From NCBI RefSeq assembly GCF_015207655.1, contig NZ_JADEWN010000001.1:62001-126000 (forward strand): DNA of 64,000 bases. Reading direction: 5' to 3'. This document shows, in pieces, positions 19,150-28,063 of the stretch. Both the position numbers and the translations under genes were made by a program. Below the pieces are notes generated by a model. The model ran no database searches. It saw nothing but the letters and a program-made list of their open reading frames with translations, and was not told the DNA's origin. The stretch comes from Gloeocapsopsis crepidinum LEGE 06123 (GTDB taxonomy: Bacteria; Cyanobacteriota; Cyanobacteriia; Cyanobacteriales; Chroococcidiopsidaceae). How positions within the stretch are numbered: the first letter of the stretch is position 1; each line of letters starts with the position of its first letter.

Positions 19150-21897
19150 TTACTGAGGATAGCGGTTTTTGACAAAAGCGATCGCCCAATTACGGCGATC
19201 TTCAGAATTTGTACTGTGCTTAATAACACCATCGAGAGTTGCTGCTAGTAACTCCTCTAATATGATGCGATATTGAGGTCCAGGTTTGTAGCCTAAAGTC
19301 TTTAGATCGTTGCCGTTGAGTGGTGGCTCAATCATGCTCCAGTGAGTAAAATACTGCCAAATTAGACGCCTAACATCACGGTGAGTGCGGATAGCAATTA
19401 AAATCAGCGTTGGCACATCGTAACGGCGTAGTAACTGTACTACTTGACTTGGTTGCTGATAGGAAGGCAAAAGTTTTTCAACCTCTGTTTGTGCCTGGTC
19501 TAGCAATCCTAAACGCTTGATGCTGTCATCAGGCAGTTGTAGATTTGTGGCTACTTGAACGCGGTATTCAGGTGATAGGTAAGCAGCGATCGCTTCAAGC
19601 CGCAATAACCAATGATGCAAATTTTGTTGCCGATCTCGTTGTTGTAAACAGCGTTCTAGCAAGCGAAGTTGTCGCCACAATTCGCGATCTGGTTCTAATG
19701 TAGGGTGAATACATTTGAGAGCGCCTAAATCTGAAAGTAGCTTTAACGCACGCTTCCAGTACGGTGCTTCGAGAATATATTTCAGTTCACCTTTAAGACG
19801 GGTAGATAAGCCAGGGAGTTTATCTCCTTGGACGCGGCTGTAGATACCACTTGCGATGCAGTAGCGAATATAACTTTCGGTTTCCGGCTCAATTGTAAAA
19901 TCTAGCCGTACCGCGAACCGTACCGCCCGATAAATCCGTGTGGGATCTTCAATAAAACTGTTGGCGTGTAAAACACGAATTTGCTGAGCTTGAAGATCGA
20001 GAAAACCACCAAAGAAATCTAGCAACTCTCCAGCGCGTGGTGATGTCAGTCTGACTGCCAAGGCGTTGATTGTAAAATCCCGTCGATATAAATCTTGGCG
20101 AATTGAACTGGCTTCAACTTCGGGATTAGCTGCTGGGTAAGGATAAAACTCAGTTCTGGCTGTGGCAATATCTACCCACAGAGAATCAAACGTTGAGTCT
20201 TTATGCCATAAAAGTGCTGCAGTTTGAAACGCACCGTGAACTTCTAGGCGAGTATTTGGGTAAATTTGCTGTAGTTCTTGTGCAAGTTGGACGCCTGCAC
20301 TAATACCGTTATTGGCAACGTAACCATCTACTACTAAATCAATATCGGTAAGGAGTGATGAGCTATTAAAAGTGCTTTCTGGCGAACTGCAGTTACTTTG
20401 TCGAAAGTGTGTTAGCAGTAAGTCGCGTACTGCACCGCCAACAAGATACAAGTGCCAACCGCGTTGTTGTGCGTGTGTTGCTGCTTTGGTAAGTAATTCC
20501 CACAGTTGAGGTGCTAAGCGATCGCGCAATAGTTGATATGCACCTTGTCGATAATTAGGTAAAGTATCTCGATCAACGTGATTCCAGTTGACTTCCTCCT
20601 GATGAATTTCGCGTAATACATCGGTGCGCGTGACAATTCCTATTAACTCGCCATTGTCTAGAACTGGAAGACGTCCGATATCGTAAGTCACCATGAGCGA
20701 CTCGATTTCAGGCAATGTTGTTGCTGGAGTAATTGTTTTAACATTAGTTTTCATGTATCCCTTAACGGGTGCATGACTAAAGCCATGATGCAGCGCAATA
20801 TCAAGATCCCGTCGAGAAACGATACCGACAAGTTGACCTTCAGGATCTGCAACACATAACCCAGAATGACCATAGCGCAGTAGAATGCGCTGTGCCTCAC
20901 CAATTGTTGTTTCAGGGCGAATTGTCCGCACGGGCGAAGACATCAAATCTCTGGCAATTGGTGGTTGAGGAGTTTGTTGTTTGAGTTTGTTTAAGATGGC
21001 TGCTAAGGTTTTTCTGGTATCAACACTCCGTAGCGAAATTGATGCTGCTTGCGAATGTCCACCACCTCCGAATTCTTGAAAAATTTCACTGAGATTCGTT
21101 CCAGGAATTCGCGATCGCCCGATAATCGTCACTCGTTCGTCAGGTTCTATGAAATGCTGCGCTGCTAAAATTAAGGCATCGCTTTCGGTAATTTCCATTA
21201 GCTGCGAAGCAAGGCTAGACAAGCCAGTTACATAACCTTTTGTCTCTAACATCACCCAAGCCAGAGTGTAGCCGCTAACGGTTTCAGTTTGAAGCTCAGC
21301 CAAGGCAGTTGTCAGTAATTCTTGCAGTTGGGCAGACAATCCTGGATCGATATAATCGCGAATGACGCGTAAATTAGCTCCTTGCTGCATTAACCACGAT
21401 AATGCGATCGCATCGCGTGCGGTTGCTTGAGCAAAGGTGAGCGATCCGGTATCAACATGAATGCCTAAAGCCATCACTGTTGCTTCAACAGAATTCAGAC
21501 TGATATTGTGTTGTTGCAACTCTTCAACAACTAATGTTGTTGCTGAACCAACAGCCGCAATTTGAGTTTGAGTTGCTGGAATATCTGTTGAGACACCTAT
21601 GTGATGATCGTAGACGCGAATTGCTTCTAAGTGTGGTAGATTTAACCACTCGGCTGCTTTACCCAGGCGATCGCGCTTTTGTGTATCTACTATCACTAAA
21701 GAACGAATTTGTTCGGGATGAACTGCACGACGCTCAATTAACGGATATTCATCGCGATGTAGCGCTAAAAAATCGCGCACCGCCGGATGGCTACCACCAG
21801 TTAAAACAATTTTTGCCCCAGGAAACAACCTAGACACTCCTACTGCTGCACCGAGTGCATCAAAATCTGCTGTTGTATGACACAAAATTAAGTCCAT
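19150..21897 (-). CDS. DHH phosphoesterase-CBS-tRNA nucleotidyltransferase fusion
   Basis: A 915-aa three-part protein. Residues 1-300 are a DHH/DHHA1 phosphoesterase (HTTADFDALGAAVG, VYDHHIGVSTDI and the DHHA1 motif FGGGGHSQAASI). Two CBS domains at about 315-435 would bind an adenine nucleotide. From about 470 onward lies a class II poly(A) polymerase/CCA-adding enzyme with YLVGGAVRDLLL, the catalytic pair in LTDIDLVVDG, RRDFTINALAVRL and EDPTRIYRAVRFAVRL. The class II head would add CCA, or only A or CC, to tRNA 3' ends. The DHH part may remove or recycle nucleotides, and the CBS pair may sense energy charge. This fusion is known in cyanobacteria and Aquificales. Which nucleotides it adds cannot be read from the sequence. 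Confidence 0.9.
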   Translation of the reverse strand: MDLILCHTTADFDALGAAVGVSRLFPGAKIVLTGGSHPAVRDFLALHRDEYPLIERRAVHPEQIRSLVIVDTQKRDRLGKAAEWLNLPHLEAIRVYDHHIGVSTDIPATQTQIAAVGSATTLVVEELQQHNISLNSVEATVMALGIHVDTGSLTFAQATARDAIALSWLMQQGANLRVIRDYIDPGLSAQLQELLTTALAELQTETVSGYTLAWVMLETKGYVTGLSSLASQLMEITESDALILAAQHFIEPDERVTIIGRSRIPGTNLSEIFQEFGGGGHSQAASISLRSVDTRKTLAAILNKLKQQTPQPPIARDLMSSPVRTIRPETTIGEAQRILLRYGHSGLCVADPEGQLVGIVSRRDLDIALHHGFSHAPVKGYMKTNVKTITPATTLPEIESLMVTYDIGRLPVLDNGELIGIVTRTDVLREIHQEEVNWNHVDRDTLPNYRQGAYQLLRDRLAPQLWELLTKAATHAQQRGWHLYLVGGAVRDLLLTHFRQSNCSSPESTFNSSSLLTDIDLVVDGYVANNGISAGVQLAQELQQIYPNTRLEVHGAFQTAALLWHKDSTFDSLWVDIATARTEFYPYPAANPEVEASSIRQDLYRRDFTINALAVRLTSPRAGELLDFFGGFLDLQAQQIRVLHANSFIEDPTRIYRAVRFAVRLDFTIEPETESYIRYCIASGIYSRVQGDKLPGLSTRLKGELKYILEAPYWKRALKLLSDLGALKCIHPTLEPDRELWRQLRLLERCLQQRDRQQNLHHWLLRLEAIAAYLSPEYRVQVATNLQLPDDSIKRLGLLDQAQTEVEKLLPSYQQPSQVVQLLRRYDVPTLILIAIRTHRDVRRLIWQYFTHWSMIEPPLNGNDLKTLGYKPGPQYRIILEELLAATLDGVIKHSTNSEDRRNWAIAFVKNRYPQ

Positions 21898-22268
21898 CTC
21901 TCTATTGTGTAGTTTTTTAGAGCAGGGGAGATGGGGAGTTATGAATGTTGAGTTATGAGCTTAAGAGAGTTACTCGTAAAGAGTGCTGAGTTGTGAGTTA
22001 AGAAAACTCAAAATAATTGCCTTCCCAACTATGAGCACTTTCCAAACTAGCTACTAGTGACTCTTTCCTTCTACATTCACAACTTAAAACTATTCAAAGC
22101 GCCAAAGCCCCGCTAACTACTCTTTCACTCGTTTCTAGTCCCTTACTTTAATTTTTTACCTAAAAAGCTCGCATTTCTGATAGCGTACAAATAAGGAATA
22201 ATCAGAAAATAGTCAGTTTTACGCTCAACACATTTGTCCACCTTGTTGCTGTCTTGGGAGAAGCACCT
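21898..22268. repeat. Intergenic region with degenerate heptamer repeats (TTATGAG/TGTTGAG type)
   Basis: Between the divergent fusion enzyme and psbZ, the sequence from about 21938 to 22080 repeats variants of gttgagttatgag and gtgagttaag, with reverse-complement versions (cacaacttaaaact) farther on. The same motif family appears near 59270 and 62202. These are short tandemly repeated repetitive sequences common in cyanobacterial intergenic DNA. The stretch nearest psbZ should hold its promoter. No gene is visible. Confidence 0.5.
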
Positions 22269-22460
22269 ATGTTCTCAATTTTATTTCAAATAGCTTTAGT
22301 TGCTTTGGTTATCATGTCATTCGCTATGCTGATTGGCGTTCCAGTTGCTTACGCTACGCCTCAATACTGGGGTGAATCCAAACGGCTGCTTTGGGTAGGT
22401 TCGATTGCTTGGATTGGTTTAGTTTTTTTAGTTGGGGCTTTGAACTTTCTAGTTGTTTAA
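22269..22460 (+). CDS. psbZ: Photosystem II reaction-centre protein Z
   Basis: A 63-aa protein with two transmembrane helices ([18 protein letters not shown], then [19 protein letters not shown]) joined by the conserved loop [16 protein letters not shown]. This matches PsbZ, formerly Ycf9, in length and sequence. It sits at the edge of the PSII core next to CP43 and helps hold antenna and PSII dimers. An upstream in-frame ATG at 22254 would add MGEAP. The GGGAG there is the ribosome-binding site for the ATG at 22269 (about 7 bases away), so the shorter start is right. It is monocistronic, with a hairpin downstream. Confidence 0.96.
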   Translation: MFSILFQIALVALVIMSFAMLIGVPVAYATPQYWGESKRLLWVGSIAWIGLVFLVGALNFLVV

Positions 22461-22531
22461 AGCATTTTTCCTTGACTAATATAAACAGTGTGAAACGATT
22501 TCACTAGAGACATCAAGATACACTAGTACTC

Positions 22532-22554
22532 AGGGGCAGTTAGCAATTGCCCCT
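22532..22554 (+). terminator. Hairpin downstream of psbZ
   Basis: AGGGGCA (22532-22538) pairs perfectly with TGCCCCT (22548-22554) around a 9-base loop, 70 bases after the psbZ stop. The stem is GC-rich but no T-run follows. It may stabilise the psbZ mRNA 3' end or act as a weak intrinsic terminator. Confidence 0.45.
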
Positions 22555-22690
22555 AAGTTGTCAAGTAAGGTCGTCATAAAACGATCTGAGGTAAATAACA
22601 GCAGATTTTAGTGATTCAGCTTCCCTGCTGCGATCGCACTTACTTTCTGCAAGACATTAAGCACACGAGATTTTTACCGAAATTATAGTT

Positions 22691-23266
22691 ATGACAGTTT
22701 TTGAGGGGACTTTTGCGCAAACAGAACCACTCCACTTAGCAATCGTGATTGGACGATTCAATGATTTAATTACAGGAAAATTACTAGAAGGATGTCAGGA
22801 TTGCTTGAAACGTCATGGTGTTGATGTTAATCCTCATGGCAACCAAGTCGATTATATTTGGGTTCCAGGAAGCTTTGAAGTCCCTATAGTAGCAAACCAA
22901 CTTGCTCAATCTCGGCGCTACGATGCCATTATTTGTCTGGGTGCGGTAATCAGAGGACAAACACCTCATTTTGATTATGTTGCTAGTGAAGTAGCTAAAG
23001 GAATTGCAGCAGCTGGATTTCAAACAGGAGTACCAGTTGTTTTTGGCATTTTAACGGCTGATACAATGCAACAAGCATTAGAAAGAGCAGGTGTTAAAAG
23101 TAATAAAGGTTGGGATTACGCTATGAATGCTCTAGAGATGGGTAATTTAATGCGTCAACTGCATTCCAGGTTAAAAGCAGAACCGTATCGAGATCCTCAA
23201 CTACCGGTAGCTCTCAGAAGCGCTCAAGCCCCAGATGTTTCAGTGGCTCCAGAAGCAATGGGTTAG
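22691..23266 (+). CDS. ribH: 6,7-dimethyl-8-ribityllumazine synthase
   Basis: A 191-aa enzyme of riboflavin synthesis. It condenses 5-amino-6-ribitylaminouracil with dihydroxybutanone phosphate. Motifs in order are [32 protein letters not shown] (substrate pocket), [20 protein letters not shown] (phosphate-binding loop plus the catalytic His region) and [20 protein letters not shown]. The core is about 155 residues. The last 35, rich in Pro and Ala ([13 protein letters not shown]), are a tail beyond the usual family end. The protein normally assembles as a pentamer or 60-mer. It is followed by tRNA-Gly. No FMN riboswitch was seen upstream. Confidence 0.96.
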   Translation: MTVFEGTFAQTEPLHLAIVIGRFNDLITGKLLEGCQDCLKRHGVDVNPHGNQVDYIWVPGSFEVPIVANQLAQSRRYDAIICLGAVIRGQTPHFDYVASEVAKGIAAAGFQTGVPVVFGILTADTMQQALERAGVKSNKGWDYAMNALEMGNLMRQLHSRLKAEPYRDPQLPVALRSAQAPDVSVAPEAMG

Positions 23267-23313
23267 AAGCTACCGACAGCAATTAGTATTTAGCTAATAG
23301 CTCTAAACGAAGC

Positions 23314-23342
23314 TTGACAAATTACGGTCAATTTGAGATGAT
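23314..23342 (+). promoter_or_regulatory. Likely sigma-70-type promoter of tRNA-Gly
   Basis: TTGACA at 23314-23319 is a perfect -35 element. A 17-base spacer leads to GATGAT at 23337-23342, with TGATAA overlapping two bases later as an alternative -10. The tRNA begins 18 bases after that, as expected for a short leader. Confidence 0.5.
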
Positions 23343-23360
23343 AAGAATTACACAAATTTT

Positions 23361-23432
23361 GCGGGTATAGCTCAGTGGTAGAGCGTCACCTTGCCAAGGT
23401 GAATGTCGCGCGTTCGAATCGCGTTACCCGCT
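23361..23432 (+). tRNA. tRNA-Gly (anticodon GCC)
   Basis: A complete 72-base cloverleaf. The acceptor stem GCGGGTA pairs perfectly with TACCCGC, with discriminator T at 23432. The D arm is GCTC/GAGC with loop AGTGGTA. The anticodon stem TCACC/GGTGA encloses TTGCCAA with GCC at 23393-23395. The T arm GCGCG/CGCGT has loop TTCGAAT. The 3' CCA is not encoded, so it must be added by a CCA-type enzyme. Confidence 0.97.
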
Positions 23433-23616
23433 TAAGAAAAATAAACAACAAAGTTGGGTAAGGAAAGAGTAAAAGCTCCTAGGATAGATCGTAGGAGTGA
23501 AGTAGTGCATAAGTTTTAGGAAATACTGTAAAAAGTAGAATAAGAAACCAAAAAGCATCAAGATACAGTTGGTCATATAGGATCGGATTTAGATACACTC
23601 GTGAGATAGCTACTTT

Positions 23617-24045
23617 TTGCCTTTACTAGTTGTCGTGCAAGCTCAAAAGGGAAAAAAAATCGATCTTAGTTCAAACTATCCATGCCCGTGTCGTAGACGC
23701 GGTCATCTAGTACCGATTATGCTAACAGAAGCATTTGGTTGCGATCGCTGTCAGCAGTTATTTGTTGTAGAAGACAAAGGTTATTTGTTAGAACAACTTT
23801 CTACAACCTATCCGTACAAACGTTCATGGCGTTGGATGGGAGGTCGTTGGGTTGTTGCCCAGCCGCGTCTTGGACAAACGTATCTACCCATAGCATTGGG
23901 AATTATTTTAGTATTACTGATTGTGTGGTTGCCTTTGGCACTAAGATCCGATAATACAAACACAAATATTCTCCTTTGGGCAATGGTAGCAGTACTATTA
24001 GCTGTATTACCAGCATTAATGGTATGGCTTACTTATAGACGTTAA
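23617..24045 (+). CDS. Zinc-ribbon membrane protein of unknown function
   Basis: A 142-aa product. The first third holds CPCRRRGHLVPIMLTEAFGC followed by DRCQQLF, a CxC plus CxxC arrangement that looks like a zinc ribbon. A basic WRWMGGRWV patch follows, then two transmembrane helices (LPIALGIILVLLIVWLPLAL and LLWAMVAVLLAVLPALMVWL). The longest frame starts at a TTG. A GTG at 23635 is an equally possible start and would give 136 aa. Its stop is four bases before the ATG of the ProA-like gene, so the two are surely co-expressed. I do not recognise a characterised family. Confidence 0.7.
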   Translation: MPLLVVVQAQKGKKIDLSSNYPCPCRRRGHLVPIMLTEAFGCDRCQQLFVVEDKGYLLEQLSTTYPYKRSWRWMGGRWVVAQPRLGQTYLPIALGIILVLLIVWLPLALRSDNTNTNILLWAMVAVLLAVLPALMVWLTYRR

Positions 24046-24049
24046 TTAA

Positions 24050-25312
24050 ATGACAGTTGATGCTTTTGACACCCCTGATGCAGTTGCGGTCGCCAATCAT
24101 GCTTATCAAGCTTCCCTAAGGCTGGGCGTCACTAAGGGAACCGAACGAAGTAGTGCTGTGCTGGCAATGGCAAAAGCGCTAGAGCATTCATTTAACGACA
24201 TACTAGAAGCAAATACTCTAGATTTGGAAGCTAGCCGCGAAATGGCAGTTCCCGATCTTATCTTGGATTGGCTAAAACTGACACCAAAGCGCTTACAAGC
24301 TACAGTGGAAATTTTAGAAAGGCTTGCTGCACTATCCGATCCAATTCGGCGGGTAAGAAATGCTGATTATCAATTACCAGACTCGCAAACGTATTGCCAG
24401 CTAATGCCATTAGGAGTCATTGCACTCATCTATGAAGCATTTCCTGAGTTAGCTGCGATCGCGGCAGGATTATGTATTAAAACGGGTAATAGCTTAATTT
24501 TGAAAGGCGGTAGCGAAGCAAGTAATTCTAATATAGCAATCGTAAATGCTTTACAGCTAGCCCTTGAAGAAGCCGGCATATCGCCAGGATGCTTAAATTT
24601 ATTACCAGTAGATCGTGGTGGTATTGTTCGAGATTTAGTGACACAGGATCGGTACTTAAACTTAGTCATTCCTTATGGACGCCCTAGCTTAGTACAACAA
24701 GTTGCCAAAGTAGCAACAGCACCAGTATTGCGCTCAGCAATGGGAAATTGTTATCTTTACTGGTCAGGTTCAGGAAGTCTTGATATGGCACGCACGATTA
24801 TTTTAGACAGTCATCAAAGCGAACCCGATCCTGTCAATGCCATCGAGAAGGTACTTATTCACCGCGCAAGTAAGCCTTCGTCTTTAGTAAGCCTCTGGAG
24901 TAATTTACAAGAAAAGGGCTTTCAGATTAAAGGGGACACAGAATTAGTAGCAGCATTTCCCGAATTACAGCTTGCTGCTGAATCTGAGTGGACAGGCCCT
25001 TATTTAGATCGAACAGTCGCATTCAAAGTGGTCGATCATTTAGAAGAAGCGATCGCGTGGATTAATCGACATAGCAGCGGTCATGCTGATTGTATTGTCA
25101 CCGAATCTTACCAGGAAAGCCGCCACTTTGCCTTAGGAGTGAATAGCGCTTCAACATATATCAATGCTTCTCCACGCTTTTCGCGGAATCCAGCCCAAGG
25201 CGATACTGTATTTTTGGGTATGTCCAATCAGCGAGGACAAAGACGAGGGTTTATTAGCTTGGAAACGTTAACAACAGTGAAACACATTGTTCAAGGAAAC
25301 GGAAAATTCTAA
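24050..25312 (+). CDS. proA: Divergent glutamate-5-semialdehyde dehydrogenase (gamma-glutamyl phosphate reductase) family protein
   Basis: A 420-aa protein of ProA length and overall pattern (PLGVIALIYEAFPELAAIAA, LILKGGSEASNSN, NLLPVDRGGIVRDLV). In canonical ProA the catalytic Cys sits in a segment like STCNTVETLLV. Here the matching stretch is DPVNAIEKVLIH, with Val in place of Cys. Two other hallmarks are also changed: EARPNV reads EAFPEL, and the C-terminal HARGPMGL region reads GQRRGFISL. Canonical ProA reduces gamma-glutamyl phosphate in proline synthesis. This copy may be a paralogue with another role, because cyanobacteria often carry two ProA homologues. It is coupled to the upstream zinc-ribbon gene, four bases away. 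Confidence 0.8.
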   Translation: MTVDAFDTPDAVAVANHAYQASLRLGVTKGTERSSAVLAMAKALEHSFNDILEANTLDLEASREMAVPDLILDWLKLTPKRLQATVEILERLAALSDPIRRVRNADYQLPDSQTYCQLMPLGVIALIYEAFPELAAIAAGLCIKTGNSLILKGGSEASNSNIAIVNALQLALEEAGISPGCLNLLPVDRGGIVRDLVTQDRYLNLVIPYGRPSLVQQVAKVATAPVLRSAMGNCYLYWSGSGSLDMARTIILDSHQSEPDPVNAIEKVLIHRASKPSSLVSLWSNLQEKGFQIKGDTELVAAFPELQLAAESEWTGPYLDRTVAFKVVDHLEEAIAWINRHSSGHADCIVTESYQESRHFALGVNSASTYINASPRFSRNPAQGDTVFLGMSNQRGQRRGFISLETLTTVKHIVQGNGKF

Positions 25313-25322
25313 TTTAGGTTTC

Positions 25323-25457
25323 CTAAGGTAGTGGTTGGTGAGAGTACATCACCATCATAAATATTGTGATCCCCAATCCACAGATCAGCAGTAGTAAAGA
25401 ACCCCAACTGGCTGAATGCTCTGTCATCTGTTGCCATACTCTATTACGGGTTGCCAT
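25323..25457 (-). CDS. Small single-helix membrane protein, 44 aa
   Basis: A frame from ATG at 25457 to TAG encodes 44 residues. A polar N-terminus (MATRNRVWQQMTEHSASWG) is followed by one strongly hydrophobic helix (SLLLLICGLGITIFMMVMYS) and a short tail, SHQPLP. GGAG lies about 9 bases before the ATG. The frame ends 10 bases from the convergent ProA-like stop. Composition and topology are those of small thylakoid or plasma-membrane subunits, but I cannot match it to a named Psb, Psa, Pet or Ndh protein. The 335 bases between it and the desaturase gene hold no other gene that I can see. Confidence 0.55.
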   Translation of the reverse strand: MATRNRVWQQMTEHSASWGSLLLLICGLGITIFMMVMYSHQPLP

Positions 25458-25793
25458 AAAATTATTCTCCAAATCCCTTTTTCTTAATCTATCGTTAAGG
25501 GATCGGCAATCTTCGATGAGATAAGAAAATTAACAGTACGGGGATCAAAAGAAGTCAGGGGATGTACTGGAGATTAAGGGGGACGTGGGCGCAGAACTGT
25601 AGTTCAAGGAAACTCAATGAATGCAATGAATGCAATTAATGAGGAGTTCCACTCTAATAGCTGCGACGTATTCAAACGATTTTTCCAGTTTTTCACGAAT
25701 GAATCTTGGGGCTGGAAATCAAACAGCGATCGCCTGTCTCAACTTAGCTTGGCTTTGAACTGAACGTCTGCGCCAGCGTCCTCCGACTGAACT

Positions 25794-26618
25794 CTAGTTC
25801 AATGATTCTTTAGCAGCAAGCTTAACTTTAGTTGCAAGACCTAAGGTTTGCAGTAATTGAATCGTCATCCAAGTCATATCAATTTCCCACCACTGTAAGC
25901 CGTGACGGGCAGAGTATTGAAATGCATGATGATTGTTGTGCCAACCTTCGCCGTAGGTAACTAAAGCGACCCACCAGCAATTTTTTGAGTTATCGTTTGA
26001 TTCATAAGTACTGTAACCAAAAATATGGCTAGCGCTATTAACAAACCAGGTGCAGTGCCAAACTAAAACAAGGCGGACAAAAATTCCCCAAACAACGAAA
26101 GACCAACCGCCGATAAAGTACAGTAAAAGTCCTAAAGTGAACTGGATAGGAATAAAATACTTATCGAAGAATTGATACACTGGGTCATCTCCGATGTCTT
26201 TAATGTAGCGGGGAACTTCAGATTGCATAGGTGCATGGAATAACATCCAACCCATGTGACTCCACCAGAAACCTTGGTTGGAATCATGGGGATCTGGTTG
26301 TTGATCCGAGTACAAGTGATGTAGCCGATGTAGTCCTACCCAGTCTAATACCCCTCCTTGGCAGGCAAGTGTACCGCAGAAAACAAAGAAATACTCTAAC
26401 CACTTGGGGGTTTGAAAACTGCGGTGGGTGACTAAGCGATGGAATCCTAAGGTAATTCCTAGTCCGCCTGTTATCCAGTGGAGTAATAAAGCTAAACCTA
26501 CAGCACTCCAACTAAAATTGCTAGGCAGTAGGGCAAACGCAGCACCAATGTGAACAAAGGCGATAAAGAGAATAAACGCCCAATTTAGAGGAGGTTTAGT
26601 AGAGGTGGCAATGGTCAT
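25794..26618 (-). CDS. desC: Acyl-lipid/acyl-CoA delta-9 type fatty acid desaturase
   Basis: A 274-aa membrane diiron desaturase. The three histidine boxes are GFHRLVTHRSF (HxxxxH), GLHRLHHLYSD (HxxHH) and EGWHNNHHAF (HxxHH). They are set among four long hydrophobic helices, with the family's GGLGITLGFHRL and WVGLHRLHH context. In cyanobacteria this subfamily inserts the first double bond at the delta-9 position of lipid-bound stearate, which supports membrane fluidity in the cold. Length matches DesC. It stands alone on the minus strand, divergent from the PLP lyase gene and with a leader of only about 70 bp. The exact position specificity is inferred from subfamily likeness. Confidence 0.88.
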   Translation of the reverse strand: MTIATSTKPPLNWAFILFIAFVHIGAAFALLPSNFSWSAVGLALLLHWITGGLGITLGFHRLVTHRSFQTPKWLEYFFVFCGTLACQGGVLDWVGLHRLHHLYSDQQPDPHDSNQGFWWSHMGWMLFHAPMQSEVPRYIKDIGDDPVYQFFDKYFIPIQFTLGLLLYFIGGWSFVVWGIFVRLVLVWHCTWFVNSASHIFGYSTYESNDNSKNCWWVALVTYGEGWHNNHHAFQYSARHGLQWWEIDMTWMTIQLLQTLGLATKVKLAAKESLN

Positions 26619-26692
26619 GCAATTATCTCGTATAAATCAGCTCAATCTCGGCAATAATAAACACCGCGTAGAAAATGAATTATGAGGTGTTG

Positions 26693-27928
26693 ATGAATAG
26701 CTCTGAACAGCTACAAGCAGCCGAACAGGCACTATCTCCGATTTTTTCTGGAATTGACGCTGCAGTCAAGCAAAATTTACAACGCGTGTTGAGGGCATTT
26801 CGCAATCAGCGTGTGGGAACACACCATTTTACTTCTGTTAGTGGTTATGGTCATGACGACTTAGGACGTGATGTTTTAGATCGTGTTTTTGCAGAAGTTG
26901 TACAAGCCGAAGCTGCAGCAGTACGGGTGCAATTTGTTTCAGGGACTCATGCGATCGCATGTGCGTTATATGGTGTCCTCCGTCCTGGTGACGAAATGTT
27001 AGCAGTTGTAGGTTCCCCGTATGACACGTTAGAAGAAGTGATTGGATTACGTTCTCCTGGTCAAGGTTCCCTTATTGAGTTTGGCATTCGCTACCGCGAA
27101 TTATCTCTAACCGACGAAGGAACTGTCGATTGGCACGCTTTAGAAAACGCCATTAAAAATGATACCCGTTTGGTGCTCATTCAGCGATCTTGTGGTTATT
27201 CTTGGCGTGCGAGTTTGGCGATCGCCGAAATTGAAAAAATTGTCCGCATTGTGAAACAGCAAAATCCTAAAACAGTATGTTTTGTCGATAACTGCTATGG
27301 TGAATTTATCGAAGATCGCGAACCAACAGCGGTTGGTGCGGATTTAATCGCTGGTTCGTTGATAAAAAATCCTGGGGGGACAATTGTCACTGCTGGCGGT
27401 TATGTTGCTGGAAAAGCAGAATTGGTAGAAGCGGCAGCTTGTCGCTTAACTGCGCCAGGAATTGGAAGTGCTGGGGGTGCAACGTTTGATCAAAATCGTT
27501 TACTGTTTCAAGGATTGTTCCTCGCCCCACAAATGGTAGGAGAGGCGATAAAAGGTAATCACTTAACAGCGTATGTCTTCGATCAGTTAGGGTATCCGGT
27601 AAATCCGGCACCATTTGCCTCCCGACGCGATGTGATTCAAGCAATTAAGTTAGGTTCGCCACAAAAGTTAATTGCATTTTGTCGGGCAATTCAGCAGAAT
27701 TCACCTGTAGGTTCTTATCTCGATCCTGTTCCCGCAGCAATGCATGGTTATGATAGTCAACTCGTCATGGCGGGTGGGACGTTTATTGATGGCAGTACAT
27801 CAGAATTCTCGGCAGATGGTCCCTTACGAGAACCATATATTGTCTTTTGTCAGGGCGGTACGCATTGGACTCATGTGGCGATCGCGCTTGAAGCAGCGAT
27901 TGAGGCGGTACAAGTAGTTAATCAGTGA
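26693..27928 (+). CDS. Methionine gamma-lyase family PLP enzyme (aluminium-resistance protein type)
   Basis: A 411-aa fold-type I PLP protein. It has RVGTHHFTSVSGYGHDDLGR near the start and RVQFVSGTHAIACALYG for the cofactor phosphate region. FVDNCYGEFIEDREPT carries the cofactor-contacting Asp, and GSLIKNPGGTIVTAGGYVAG includes the Schiff-base Lys. The family is widespread in Firmicutes and cyanobacteria and is often labelled aluminium resistance, but its substrate is unsettled. A longer frame begins at 26675. GAGG five bases before the ATG at 26693 fixes the start there. It is followed by a small conserved gene in the same direction. Confidence 0.88.
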   Translation: MNSSEQLQAAEQALSPIFSGIDAAVKQNLQRVLRAFRNQRVGTHHFTSVSGYGHDDLGRDVLDRVFAEVVQAEAAAVRVQFVSGTHAIACALYGVLRPGDEMLAVVGSPYDTLEEVIGLRSPGQGSLIEFGIRYRELSLTDEGTVDWHALENAIKNDTRLVLIQRSCGYSWRASLAIAEIEKIVRIVKQQNPKTVCFVDNCYGEFIEDREPTAVGADLIAGSLIKNPGGTIVTAGGYVAGKAELVEAAACRLTAPGIGSAGGATFDQNRLLFQGLFLAPQMVGEAIKGNHLTAYVFDQLGYPVNPAPFASRRDVIQAIKLGSPQKLIAFCRAIQQNSPVGSYLDPVPAAMHGYDSQLVMAGGTFIDGSTSEFSADGPLREPYIVFCQGGTHWTHVAIALEAAIEAVQVVNQ

Positions 27929-28063
27929 AAGATTAAATTCCTATGCCGTTTGTTATCAAGATTAACGAACCACATAGGCGTAGCCGAAGGCTAGGTCGCA
28001 AAGGTTACACAGAATTAAAATTACTAGAATTACAAAAGCACTTGATGAGGTTTTGTATTGTAA

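Noticed and set aside
18717-19232. 171-aa version of the small protein, starting at 19232
   Set aside because: The first 60 residues overlap the preceding gene and look non-coding. The conserved start is the ATG at 19052.
22620-22690. Possible FMN riboswitch before ribH
   Set aside because: The leader is short, about 230 bases from psbZ in total, and lacks the conserved RFN pattern.
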